NCBI RefSeq assembly: GCF_902859585.1
Contig: NZ_CADIJM010000001.1
Location: 310,001-374,000 of the forward strand
Source of the DNA: Achromobacter animicus
GTDB taxonomy: Bacteria; Pseudomonadota; Gammaproteobacteria; Burkholderiales; Burkholderiaceae_B
Direction of reading: 5' to 3'
DNA: 64,000 nucleotides
In this document: one piece after another, positions 1 through 7,976 of the stretch
How positions within the stretch are numbered: the first letter of the stretch is position 1
How the letters are laid out: every line of letters starts with the position of its first letter
The notes under the pieces: generated by a model
Database searches by the model: none
The model's input: only the letters and a program-made list of their open reading frames with translations
What the model was told of the DNA's origin: nothing
Program-made: the position numbers and the translations under genes

Positions 1-11
1 ATCTGCTTCAT
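1..11 (-). CDS. Start of a leftward gene cut by the window edge
   Basis: On the minus strand an ATG at 11 is followed by codons for Lys and Gln and then the window ends. It is preceded by a good Shine-Dalgarno sequence (GGAGAC, about 5 nt before the ATG). The gene would be divergent from the IclR-family regulator that starts at 94, the usual arrangement for an IclR target. Only the start codon and two residues are visible, so the product is unknown. Confidence 0.45.
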
Positions 12-77
12 CGTTGTCTCCGAATAGTTGTTTTGGTGAAGGCATTGTGAATCCGTGTTCCACTCAATACAATGCAG

Positions 78-93
78 GTTCGTATAGCGGAAC
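78..93. promoter_or_regulatory. Inverted repeat just before the IclR gene
   Basis: GTTC-N8-GAAC lies immediately upstream of the IclR-family ATG at 94 and between that gene and the divergent leftward start at 11. IclR-family proteins commonly bind short palindromes in such divergent regions, so this is a candidate autoregulatory operator. The arms are only 4 bp, so the evidence is position more than strength. Confidence 0.35.
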
Positions 94-837
94 ATGTTGC
101 GTACCATGAACGATGGGCTGAACCCCGATCCGGACGAAACCCCAGCCGAAGAAGGCGTGGTGGCGGTGCGCCGCGCAATGAGCATCCTTGCCGCGTTCGG
201 CGTGGACGACACGCACCTGTCGCTGGCGGAGCTCAGCCGGCGGACCGGCTGCCATCGCTCAACCGTGTTGCGTCTGGCGCGCACCCTGGCCATGGACGAC
301 TACCTGGCGCAACGGGAGGACGGCACATGGCGCCTGGCGCGCGCGGCCGGTTGGCTGGGCGCCTGCTACCAGGCCACGTTCAACATTGCGGAAGTGGTGC
401 AGCCGGTGCTGCGTGAGCTGTCGGCTGCTACGGGTGAAAGCGCCACGTTCTATGTGCGCGAAGGCAAGCAGCGCATCTGCATGGCGCGGGTCGAAGGCCC
501 CAAGTCCATCCGGCATCACGTGCGGGTGGGGGCGGCGCTGCCGCTTGAGCTGGGCAGTCCGGGGCGTGTGCTGCTGGCGTTTGCCGGCGAACCGGGCGAA
601 CCCTATGAATCCGTGCGCCGCGCGGGCTACATGATTTCGCTCGGCGAGCGCGATGCGGAGGTCTCCAGCATTTCGGCGCCGGTCTACGGCATCAACTGGA
701 CACTGCAGGGCGCCATCTGCATCTCGGGGCCGATCTCGCGCCTGACCGAAAGCGTGCTGCTTGATCTCAAGGAGCCGGTGCTTGCGGCGGCGAGCCGGCT
801 GTCGCGGTCGCTGATGGGATTGCGGCGGACGGCGTAG
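94..837 (+). CDS. IclR-family transcriptional regulator
   Basis: This 247-residue protein has the IclR architecture. An N-terminal winged helix-turn-helix (about residues 25-85, with LAELSRRTGCHRSTVLRLAR as recognition region) is followed by an effector-binding domain (about 100-245). The segment CMARVEGPKSIRHHVRVGAALPL matches, in part, the usual IclR effector-pocket region. The start at 94 has GCGGA just upstream; an alternative ATG is at 106. The gene is convergent with the catabolic operon at 971-4532 and probably divergent from a gene cut off at position 11. Its target could be either; the effector is not deducible. The length is normal for the family. Confidence 0.9.
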   Translation: MLRTMNDGLNPDPDETPAEEGVVAVRRAMSILAAFGVDDTHLSLAELSRRTGCHRSTVLRLARTLAMDDYLAQREDGTWRLARAAGWLGACYQATFNIAEVVQPVLRELSAATGESATFYVREGKQRICMARVEGPKSIRHHVRVGAALPLELGSPGRVLLAFAGEPGEPYESVRRAGYMISLGERDAEVSSISAPVYGINWTLQGAICISGPISRLTESVLLDLKEPVLAAASRLSRSLMGLRRTA

Positions 838-866
838 TTCGTGCGAAGGCTTTCTGCGCCAGCCTC

Positions 867-915
867 AAAAACAAAAAAAGAAAGGACGCGATCCGGGCTC
901 CATCGGACCGCGTCC
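867..915 (-). terminator. Rho-independent terminator of the leftward Bug operon
   Basis: A 12-bp stem (884-895 with 904-915, one mismatch) with an 8-nt loop is followed, reading leftwards, by a T-rich run (867-883 is A-rich on the plus strand). It lies about 55 bp beyond the stop of the Bug receptor gene and so should end the operon transcribed from about 4.5 kb. Confidence 0.75.
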
Positions 916-970
916 CTGCGCGCGCAAAGGGCGATGGCCTAGCCGCGCCCGTTTGTATGCGTGGCGAACA

Positions 971-1945
971 TCACTCCGCCTCGATCTTCGCCTCTTTCAC
1001 CACCTTGCCCCACTTGTCCAGGTCCGACTGGATCACCGCCGCGTACTCCTGCGGCGTGCCGCCCTGGACCTCGATGCCCGCGGCTTCCAGCTTGGCGCGC
1101 ACGGCGGGTTGCTTGAGGACCGCGTTGATCTCGGTGTTGAGCTTGGCGATGATCTCCTTCGGCGTGCCCGCCGGCGCCAGGAAGCCGCCGTTGGTGTTGG
1201 CGTCGTAGCCCTTCAGGCCTTGCTCCTGCGCGGTCGGCACGTCGGGCAGGGCCTTGGTGCGATTGGCGGTCGACACCGCGACGGCGCGCACGTTGCCGGC
1301 CTTGACCTGTTCCTGCATCGCGCTCAGCGTATCGATGTACAGCACCGTGCGGCCGGCCAGCAGGTCAGGGTGCGCGGCGGACGAACCCTTATACGGGATC
1401 AGCAGCATGGGCGCGCCGCTGACCATGCGGAACATCTCGGCGGCCATTTCCTGCGCGCTGCCTCGGCCCGACGTGGCGACTTTGGCGTCGTCGGGATGCG
1501 CCTTCATCCAGTCCACCAATTCCGGCAGCGTCTTGGGCGGGATCTTCGGATAGACCGAGAACACCAGCGGAATTTCATGCGTGTAGATGATGGGCTCGAA
1601 ACTCTTCTGCGGGTCCCAGCCCAGGTTCTTGAACAGGTATTTGTTGATGTTGTGGCTGCCGCCCACGATGCCGATGGTGTAGCCGTCGGGCTTGGCGTTG
1701 GCGAGCAGTGCGGTGCCCAGGTTGTTGGAGGCGCCCGGCCGATTGTCGACGATGACGGGCTGGCCCAGCGATTGCGAAAGCTTTTCGCCGACGACGCGCG
1801 CAATCATGTCGATGCCGCCGCCCGGCGGGGCCGGCACGATGATGCTGATGGGGCGGGTGGGGTAGTTCTGCGCCGCGGCCAGGCCGGGCACGGCGGCAAG
1901 GACTGCCGAAAAGGCCAGGGTCTTGGCCAGCGTGTTGAAGGTCAT
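971..1945 (-). CDS. Bug-family periplasmic solute-binding protein
   Basis: This 324-residue protein starts with a clear signal peptide (MTFNTLAKTLAFSAVL to LAAAQ) and then the Bug/TctC signature YPTRPISIIVPAPPGGGID, so it should bind a small carboxylate or amide in the periplasm. The start at 1945 was chosen because GAGGAG stands 7 nt upstream and the signal peptide begins there; the open frame extends further upstream without one. It is the last gene of a leftward operon with an SDR, a fumarylacetoacetase-like hydrolase and a 2-hydroxyacid dehydrogenase. No TctA/TctB membrane partners are nearby, as is usual for the expanded Bug family in Alcaligenaceae. The ligand is unknown. Confidence 0.93.
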   Translation of the reverse strand: MTFNTLAKTLAFSAVLAAVPGLAAAQNYPTRPISIIVPAPPGGGIDMIARVVGEKLSQSLGQPVIVDNRPGASNNLGTALLANAKPDGYTIGIVGGSHNINKYLFKNLGWDPQKSFEPIIYTHEIPLVFSVYPKIPPKTLPELVDWMKAHPDDAKVATSGRGSAQEMAAEMFRMVSGAPMLLIPYKGSSAAHPDLLAGRTVLYIDTLSAMQEQVKAGNVRAVAVSTANRTKALPDVPTAQEQGLKGYDANTNGGFLAPAGTPKEIIAKLNTEINAVLKQPAVRAKLEAAGIEVQGGTPQEYAAVIQSDLDKWGKVVKEAKIEAE

Positions 1946-2027
1946 GCTTGTCTCCTCGGGGTGGTCAACTTCAGTCAACTCTGTGGGGCGCCCCGGGTGT
2001 GCTGCACCCCGGGGCGCGGATAAGGCC

Positions 2028-2792
2028 TTAGCCGCGCCCCGCAAAGGGCATGGCGCTGGCCATGACGGTCATGGTCAGGACGTTGGCGTCCAGGGGCAGC
2101 GACGCCATGTGGCGCACCGCTTTCGCGACGTGGACGGCGTCCATCATGGGTTCGGGCGCGACCGTGCCATTGGCCTGCAGCACGCCGCGCGTCATGCGCT
2201 CGGACAGTTCCGTCATCGCATTGCCGATGTCGATCTGTCCCGCCACGATGTTGTAGGCGCGGCCGTCCAGCGCCAGCGACTTGGTCAGGCCGGTGACCGC
2301 GTGCTTGCTGGCGGTGTACGGCGCGGTAAAGGGGCGCGGCGTGTGCGCGGAGATGGAACCGTTATTGATGATGCGGCCGCCCTGCGGCGTCTGGCGGCGC
2401 ATCAGCCCGAAGGCGGCGCGCGCGCACAGATAGACGCCCGTCACATTGGTGTTGATGGCGTTGAACCACTTTTCCAGCGGCAGTTCGTCCATCGGCACGG
2501 CGGGCGCGTTGACGCCCGCGTTGTTGAACAGCAGGTCCAGCCGGCCGAATCGGCTTTCGATGGTGTTGAACAGCGCTTCGACGCTTTCCGGGCTGGTGAC
2601 GTCAGTGGGCACGGCCAGCGCGGTCTGACCGCGCGCGGCAGCCTCGGCTTGCAGCGACTGCAAGGGATCGGCGCGGCGGCCGGCCAGCACGACGGTCCAG
2701 CCGTCGTTCAGCAAGGCGATGGCGGTGACGCGGCCGACGCCGCTGCCTGCGCCGGTGACCAGGGCAATTTTCTGGGTGGTGCTGTCGTTCAA
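2028..2792 (-). CDS. Short-chain dehydrogenase/reductase (SDR)
   Basis: This is a 254-residue classical SDR. It has the NAD(P) motif TGAGSGVG near residue 14, the NNAG motif, a catalytic Ser in NNGSISA and the YTASK active-site motif. I place the start at a TTG (2792) because CCCGAGGAGCC precedes it at correct spacing and the protein begins there as [13 protein letters not shown]. No ATG lies near this point in frame. It sits between the fumarylacetoacetase-like gene and the Bug receptor in one leftward operon. It probably oxidises or reduces a hydroxyl/keto intermediate of the pathway; the substrate is unknown. Confidence 0.9.
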   Translation of the reverse strand: MNDSTTQKIALVTGAGSGVGRVTAIALLNDGWTVVLAGRRADPLQSLQAEAAARGQTALAVPTDVTSPESVEALFNTIESRFGRLDLLFNNAGVNAPAVPMDELPLEKWFNAINTNVTGVYLCARAAFGLMRRQTPQGGRIINNGSISAHTPRPFTAPYTASKHAVTGLTKSLALDGRAYNIVAGQIDIGNAMTELSERMTRGVLQANGTVAPEPMMDAVHVAKAVRHMASLPLDANVLTMTVMASAMPFAGRG

Positions 2793-2851
2793 GGGATGGC
2801 TCCTCGGGCGGATTGGATGGTTATTGATGTTGAAAGAATCGGCGCGCGGCG

Positions 2852-3550
2852 TCAGGCGGCGCGGGGCGCGGCAACGGTCATGGTCAGGTCCCCGATGCCG
2901 GCCACGCCCGCGCTGACGACATCGCCAGGGCCCAAGGGAGCGACGCCGGCGGGCGTGCCGGTAAAGACGAGGTCGCCGGGCGCCAGGGTCACGGATCGCG
3001 ACAGCATCGCCACCAGCTCGGGTACGGACCACAGCAGGCCGGATACGTCGGCGCGCTGGCGGTCTTCTCCGTTCACGGACAGCCACAACGCGCCTTCGCG
3101 GGGATGGCCGCAGGCGTCAGCAGGCACGATGGCGGTGCACGGCGCGGAATGATCGAAGGCCTTGGCGGGCTCCCACGGACCGCCCGCGCGCTTGGCCTGT
3201 TGCTGCAGATCGCGTCGCGTCATGTCCAGCCCCGCGGCGTAACCCCAAATATGGCGGGCTTCGACGTCATCTGCAGCGATGTCCTTGCCGCCGCGGCCAA
3301 TCGCCACGACCAGCTCGATCTCATGGCAGTAGTCCGCCGTGTCCGCGGGATAGGGCAGCGCGCCGGCGGCCGGGAACACGGCGCTGGCGGGCTTCATGAA
3401 CCACGCCGGCATCTCGGCCGGACGCGCTTCGTCGGGCAGCCAGCGATAGTTGCGGCCGATGCAGAACACGCGCGCGACGGGAAAACGGGCCGCGCTGCCG
3501 GCGATCGGCAACGTGGTTGGTGCAAGGGCGGGAAAGACGAGGTCGGTCAT
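2852..3550 (-). CDS. Fumarylacetoacetate hydrolase-family protein
   Basis: This 232-residue protein has the FAH-fold core. [10 protein letters not shown] lies near the N-terminus, and [12 protein letters not shown] carries the two metal-binding Glu residues. A following [14 protein letters not shown] segment and a C-terminal [19 protein letters not shown] motif are typical of acylpyruvase/FAHD1-like hydrolases. It probably cleaves an acylpyruvate or related 1,3-dicarbonyl compound with a divalent metal in the cytoplasm. It is the second gene of the 4532-to-971 operon, 28 bp after the 2-hydroxyacid dehydrogenase stop. The family is certain, the exact substrate is not. Confidence 0.92.
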   Translation of the reverse strand: MTDLVFPALAPTTLPIAGSAARFPVARVFCIGRNYRWLPDEARPAEMPAWFMKPASAVFPAAGALPYPADTADYCHEIELVVAIGRGGKDIAADDVEARHIWGYAAGLDMTRRDLQQQAKRAGGPWEPAKAFDHSAPCTAIVPADACGHPREGALWLSVNGEDRQRADVSGLLWSVPELVAMLSRSVTLAPGDLVFTGTPAGVAPLGPGDVVSAGVAGIGDLTMTVAAPRAA

Positions 3551-3578
3551 GGCAGTCGTCGAGGATGTGCCTTGCGGC

Positions 3579-4532
3579 TCAGGTCGTCAGGCTCAACGCC
3601 GGGCGCTCGCCGGCCAGCGCCTGCGCAATGCTGTCCAGCACCATCTGGGCCATTGCCGCCCGCGTCTCCCACGTGGCGCTGGCGCGGTGCGCCTGCAGCG
3701 TGGTGCGATCCGACTGGCGCAGCGCCTGCGGCACGCGGGGCTCATCCACAAAGACGTCCAGTCCCGCGCCCGCGATGCGGCCGGCGACCAGCGCCTCGGT
3801 CAGGTCGGCCTCATTGACCAGCCGGCCGCGCGCCACGTTGACCAGGAAGCCCTGCGGGCCCAGCGCGTCCAGTACGGCGGCATTGACGATGCCCTCGGCC
3901 TTGTCGGCGGCGGCGCAGAGCACCAGCGCGTCGGACGCCCGGGCCAGCGCGACCAGGTCCGGCACGAATTCATGCGGCACGTCGTCCATGGCGCGCAGGT
4001 CGGTGTAGCGGATCTGGCAGCCAAAGGCCGCCGCCCGGGTAGCGACGGCGCGGCCCACGCGGCCCATGCCCACGATGCCCACGCGCATGCCGCTGAAGCG
4101 GCGCGCCAGCGGAATGGCGCTGGGCGACGGAAACTGCTCCCACAGGCCTTCCCGCACGAAGCGGTCGCCCGCGCAGAGGTTGCGGCAGGCTGCGATCAGC
4201 AGGCCGATCGCCAGGTCGGCGACATCTTCGGTCAACGCGCCCAGCGTGGCGGTGACCGGCAGGCCGCGGCCGCGGCAGTACGCCAGGTCCACCGCGTCGG
4301 TGCCCACGCCATTGACCGCCACCACCTTCACGCCGGGCAGCTGTTCCAGCATCTCGCGCGAGATGCCGGTGTGGCCGCCGGTGATAACGGCTTCGATGCG
4401 AGCGCCGTGCTCGCGCAGCCAGGCCGCCTGATCGGAGATCTCGAAGAACTTGTGCACCTGGTACAGCGAGGCAAGCTCGTCGTTGACCGCCGGGATCAGG
4501 ATGGGATTGAGTTGCAGGACCTGAGGCTTCAT
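3579..4532 (-). CDS. NAD(P)-dependent 2-hydroxyacid dehydrogenase
   Basis: This is a 317-residue D-isomer-specific 2-hydroxyacid dehydrogenase of the glyoxylate/hydroxypyruvate reductase type. It shows the cofactor motif GIVGMGRVG (about residue 150), the catalytic Arg in NVARGRLVNE, the Glu in VFVDEP and the catalytic His in LQAHRASATWETR. It reduces 2-oxoacids such as glyoxylate or hydroxypyruvate, or performs the reverse reaction. It is the first gene of a leftward operon with a fumarylacetoacetase-like hydrolase, an SDR and a Bug receptor, and it diverges from a citrate synthase-like gene. Together these suggest uptake and breakdown of a small hydroxy/oxo acid. Confidence 0.93.
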   Translation of the reverse strand: MKPQVLQLNPILIPAVNDELASLYQVHKFFEISDQAAWLREHGARIEAVITGGHTGISREMLEQLPGVKVVAVNGVGTDAVDLAYCRGRGLPVTATLGALTEDVADLAIGLLIAACRNLCAGDRFVREGLWEQFPSPSAIPLARRFSGMRVGIVGMGRVGRAVATRAAAFGCQIRYTDLRAMDDVPHEFVPDLVALARASDALVLCAAADKAEGIVNAAVLDALGPQGFLVNVARGRLVNEADLTEALVAGRIAGAGLDVFVDEPRVPQALRQSDRTTLQAHRASATWETRAAMAQMVLDSIAQALAGERPALSLTT

Positions 4533-4602
4533 GTCGGTTCGGCTCTGGTGGGGGGACCGGCTGGGGGTCCGCGTTGAATATGGATTCCATGGTATTTAAT
4601 GA

Positions 4603-4637
4603 TTGATTTGTAAAGCAATATTGATCTATAAAATCAA
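4603..4637 (+). promoter_or_regulatory. Promoter with overlapping inverted repeat before the citrate synthase-like gene
   Basis: TTGATT (4603-4608) and TATAAA (4627-4632) are separated by 18 bp in an unusually AT-rich patch. An inverted repeat TTGAT-N7-ATCAA (4621-4637) overlaps the -10 element. The following gene encodes a protein with an N-terminal DNA-binding domain, so self-repression is a plausible reading. A small palindrome TGGATTCCA (4581-4589) on the operon side could belong to the opposite promoter. Confidence 0.5.
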
Positions 4638-4662
4638 CATATAAACTTTGCTACAGAAGATC

Positions 4663-5805
4663 ATGGGTACCTGGATTTCAATGGCCGAAGCGTGCAGCCA
4701 GCTTGGCGTGCGGCCGCAGACCATCTACGCCTACGTCAGCCGCGGCAAGCTGGAGGTCATGCCCGACCCGGCCGACACGCGCCGCAGTCTTTACCGCGCC
4801 GAAGACGTCGCGGGGCTGGCCAAGCGCAAGCAGGCGGGTCGCAAGCACGAAACCCTGGCCACCAACACGCTGTTCGGCGCCGAGCCCAGCATCCCCACGG
4901 CTATCTCCACCTTTCATCGCCAACGCCTGTACTACCGCGGACAGGACGCGGTCACGCTGGCCGGTTCGGCCAGCCTGGAAGAGGCCGCGCAATTGCTGTG
5001 GAATTCGGACCAGCAGGCGGACTTCTCTTGCACCGCGCGCGTGGCATCGCCGGGCCGGGTCGCCGCGTTCACGTCATTGGCGGCGCTGGCCGCCACCGGG
5101 CACTCCACGCATGGCCGCATGACGCGCGTCCTCCACACCGAATGCCAGAGCCTGGTCGGCCAACTGGCCAACGCGTTTGGCGCGCAGCCCGGCAAGCGGC
5201 CGCTGCATCTGCGGTTTGCGCAAGCCTGGAAGCTGTCGCCGCAAGCCGCCGAGTTGCTGCGCACCGCCATGGTCCTGCTCGTCGACCACGAACTGACCAG
5301 TTCGGCATTTGCCGCGCGCATTGCGGCCTCGACCGGCGCGTCGCTGCCGGCGTGCCTGCTGTCGGGACTGACCACCTTGTCCGGGCCGTTGCACGGCGAC
5401 GCCTCCGGCCGCGTCCGCGCGTTGTTCGACGACGTGGCGCGTCAGGGCGAAGATCAGGTCATCGCGCACTACCTGTCCACGGGCCTGCCGCTGGCGGGCT
5501 TCGGCCATCATCTGTATCCCGATGGCGATCCGCGCGCGGCGGCGCTGCTGGCGCAGTTTGAGCCGGCCGAGGTCATCACGCGCTTCATCGACAAGGCCAC
5601 GCAACTGACCGGCCTGCATCCCAACATCGACGTGGCGCTGGCCGCGCTGTCGGCGCACTGCAAGCTGCCGGACGATGCGGCCTTCGGACTGTTTGCCACG
5701 GCGCGCAGCATCGGCCTGCTGGCGCATTGCCTGGAGCAGCTCAGCGTCGCGCAAGTCATCCGGCCGCGCGGACGCTATGTGGGCGTCGTGCCGCAAGCGG
5801 CCTAG
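4663..5805 (+). CDS. Citrate synthase-family protein with N-terminal helix-turn-helix
   Basis: This protein has 380 residues. Residues 1-55 form an excisionase/MerR-like helix-turn-helix (MAEACSQLGVRPQTIYAYVS, then YRAEDVAGLAKRK). The rest is a citrate synthase fold. The catalytic positions are retained: the first His in GPLHGDASGRV, the second His in GFGHHLYPDGDPRA, and the Asp in HPNIDVALA. The Arg usual after the second His is replaced by His, so the acyl-CoA or oxoacid partner may differ from classical citrate synthase. The start at ATG 4663 is preferred over an upstream TTG (4648) because AGAAG precedes it. It is divergent from the hydroxyacid operon. It may be an enzyme, a regulator or both. 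Confidence 0.88.
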   Translation: MGTWISMAEACSQLGVRPQTIYAYVSRGKLEVMPDPADTRRSLYRAEDVAGLAKRKQAGRKHETLATNTLFGAEPSIPTAISTFHRQRLYYRGQDAVTLAGSASLEEAAQLLWNSDQQADFSCTARVASPGRVAAFTSLAALAATGHSTHGRMTRVLHTECQSLVGQLANAFGAQPGKRPLHLRFAQAWKLSPQAAELLRTAMVLLVDHELTSSAFAARIAASTGASLPACLLSGLTTLSGPLHGDASGRVRALFDDVARQGEDQVIAHYLSTGLPLAGFGHHLYPDGDPRAAALLAQFEPAEVITRFIDKATQLTGLHPNIDVALAALSAHCKLPDDAAFGLFATARSIGLLAHCLEQLSVAQVIRPRGRYVGVVPQAA

Positions 5806-5851
5806 TCCGGCAATCTTCGGTATGCTGGCTGATCCGGACAGGAGATCAGCC

Positions 5852-6403
5852 ATGACACGTACGCAGAAGCAGAGAATGCTGGCAGGAGAGCTCTACACGG
5901 CCGCTGACGACGAGATCCAGGCGGACCAGCTTGCCGCCAGCGCCTGGATGAAACGGTACAACGCCTTGCTGGGCGAGCCGCCCGAACAATGGCACGCGCT
6001 CCTGCGCGAGCGCCTTGCCAGCGTGGGCGAGGGCGCACTGATCCGCCCGCCGTTTCATTGCGACTACGGCTACAACATCTCGCTGGGCGCGAACGTGTTC
6101 ATGAATTTCAACTGCGTGATCCTCGACGTCGTGCAGGTCACGATCGGCGACGGCACGCAGATCGGCCCGGCCGTGCAGATCTACACGGCTGACCATCCGC
6201 ACGATCCCGAGCAACGCCGCGCGATGCTGGAATTCGGGCGCCCCGTGCACATCGGCAAACAGGTGTGGATCGGCGGTGGCGCGATCATCCTGCCGGGGGT
6301 CACGGTGGGGGATGACGCCATCATCGGCGCGGGTAGCGTGGTGACGCGCGACGTGCCGGCAGGGGCGAAGGTGGTGGGGAATCCGGCGCGGGTGCGTGGC
6401 TAA
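5852..6403 (+). CDS. Maltose/galactoside O-acetyltransferase (LbH fold)
   Basis: This 183-residue left-handed beta-helix acetyltransferase has an N-terminal maltose-acetyltransferase domain (MLAGELYTAADDEI). Hexapeptide repeats follow, with NCVILDVVQVTIGDG and the catalytic His in YTADHPHD, ending in the typical PAGAKVVGNPARV. It acetylates a sugar hydroxyl with acetyl-CoA in the cytoplasm. The start at 5852 has GGAGATCAGCC upstream; the open frame runs further upstream through the end of the citrate synthase-like gene but has no ribosome site. It lies 46 bp after that gene and may be cotranscribed. Confidence 0.93.
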   Translation: MTRTQKQRMLAGELYTAADDEIQADQLAASAWMKRYNALLGEPPEQWHALLRERLASVGEGALIRPPFHCDYGYNISLGANVFMNFNCVILDVVQVTIGDGTQIGPAVQIYTADHPHDPEQRRAMLEFGRPVHIGKQVWIGGGAIILPGVTVGDDAIIGAGSVVTRDVPAGAKVVGNPARVRG

Positions 6404-6445
6404 GCAATTGGCCGAACCGCTGCCCGCCGGATTACCCCGCGCAGT

Positions 6446-7963
6446 CTAGGCGCCTGTGCGTTCGGGCTGCGCGTCGTCAGCGAAACCCGGCGGCGCCTGG
6501 AATCCCCCTTGCTGCGCCGTGAACAGGGCGGCGAAGCGGATGGGCGTCAGGTCTTCCAGATAAGGCCCGACGGCCTGGGCGCCGATGGGCAGGTTGTCGT
6601 CGTGCAGGCCCAGCGGAAAGCTGGTGGCCGGCAAGCCGGGCAGGACCGGCAGGCCGGCCCAGTTGAACAGATCCGCAAAGCGAAGCTGCGTCACACCCTC
6701 GTCGAACGCGACCGGAAACCTGCGCGCATCCTTGGGTTCCGAATGGTCGTGCGCAAAGGCCGTGGCCGGCAATACCGGACTCAGCACCACATCGAAGTGC
6801 TCGAAGAATGCCTCCCATTGCTGGCGCAATCGCAGCCGTTGTTCGTGCTTGTGCAGCCACTCCGCGTGTGAGAGATACGGGCCGCGCTTCCATGCGGTCT
6901 CGGCAGTCTCTTCGCTTTCCGGGTCAGCCGGCTGCGCCGCCGCACCCGTTGGCCGTGGCAGCGACGCGCCCAGCAGACTGCGGTACACGACATGCGCGGC
7001 ATTCAGATCGGGCAGCAACCCAGCGGCCTCTTCAGGAAGCGTCACGGTCACGCCCGCGGCTTCCAATCCCTGTCGCAGCCGCGTTTCGACCAGTCGTTCG
7101 GACCGGGACTGAGGCTGCCCGGGCCAGGCCGTCAACAGCAGCACCCGGAACTTGCGCAGGTCGTCGTGCCGCGCGGCAGGCAACGTCGCCCGCCATGCCT
7201 TGCTTGCCAGGGGATCCCGGTTAAGCAGCAGTTGCAGCGCCAGTTCAAGGTCTTCGGCGCTGCGCGCCAGCGGCCCGGCCACGGTCAAATCGCGCAACGT
7301 CTGCTTGCCGGAGGGCGCGCCGGTGCCGCCGTTGTAGACCAGGCCGAATGTCGGCTTGTGGCCGAAGACGCCCGTGAAATGGGCTGGCACGCGAATCGAC
7401 CCGCCAATGTCAGTGCCTAGCTCCAATGCGCCGAATCCGGCCGCGATGGCAGCGGCGGACCCGCCTGACGAACCGCCTGGCGAGCGGTGCAGATTCCAGG
7501 GATTGCGGGTGACGCCATAGACCGCGTTGTAGGTCTGCAGATCGGCAAGCGAGAGCGGAACGTTTGTTTTGCCGATCAGCACGGCGCCGGCTTCGCGCAG
7601 CGCGATGACGGCCGGCGCGTCGACGGCATCGACGTTGTGCGCGTAGTCAGGATTGCCCACGCACGTCGCGAGGCCAGCGACGTGGAAGTTTTCCTTCACT
7701 GTGATCGGCACGCCCAGCAATGGCTTGCGCTCGCCGCGAGCCAGGGCGGCGTCGGCCGCGCGTGCGGCCTGGCGCGCTCCTTCATCGTCGCGTGCGATGA
7801 CCGCGTTCAGTTGGGGGTTGTACCGGTCGATGCGCGCAAGCACATGGTCCAGCAATTCGATGGCGGTGACCTCGCCCGTTGCGAGGGCGCGCGCCTGCGC
7901 GTGCGCAGGCGCGAACGCCAGCGCTTCCAGGTAGGCGAAAGAGGGGCGTTGCTGTTGGCTCAC
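6446..7963 (-). CDS. Amidase (amidase-signature family)
   Basis: This 505-residue enzyme of the GatA/AmiE-unrelated amidase signature family carries the full Ser-cisSer-Lys triad: Lys in PITVKENFHVAG (about residue 85), Ser in SPGGSSGGSAAAIAAG and the downstream catalytic Ser in GTDIGGSIRVPA. It hydrolyses a carboxamide to acid and ammonia. It has no signal peptide and is probably cytoplasmic. It lies 13 bp downstream of the ABC importer receptor gene in the same leftward unit, so the imported compound is plausibly an amide or peptide-like substrate. The length is normal for the family. Confidence 0.94.
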   Translation of the reverse strand: MSQQQRPSFAYLEALAFAPAHAQARALATGEVTAIELLDHVLARIDRYNPQLNAVIARDDEGARQAARAADAALARGERKPLLGVPITVKENFHVAGLATCVGNPDYAHNVDAVDAPAVIALREAGAVLIGKTNVPLSLADLQTYNAVYGVTRNPWNLHRSPGGSSGGSAAAIAAGFGALELGTDIGGSIRVPAHFTGVFGHKPTFGLVYNGGTGAPSGKQTLRDLTVAGPLARSAEDLELALQLLLNRDPLASKAWRATLPAARHDDLRKFRVLLLTAWPGQPQSRSERLVETRLRQGLEAAGVTVTLPEEAAGLLPDLNAAHVVYRSLLGASLPRPTGAAAQPADPESEETAETAWKRGPYLSHAEWLHKHEQRLRLRQQWEAFFEHFDVVLSPVLPATAFAHDHSEPKDARRFPVAFDEGVTQLRFADLFNWAGLPVLPGLPATSFPLGLHDDNLPIGAQAVGPYLEDLTPIRFAALFTAQQGGFQAPPGFADDAQPERTGA

Positions 7964-7976
7964 GGTTCGGCTCCTC

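Noticed and set aside
5818-5845. A CGGTATGCT sequence resembling the 14-bp box near the acetyltransferase
   Set aside because: Only partial match; the AWACCT half is absent.
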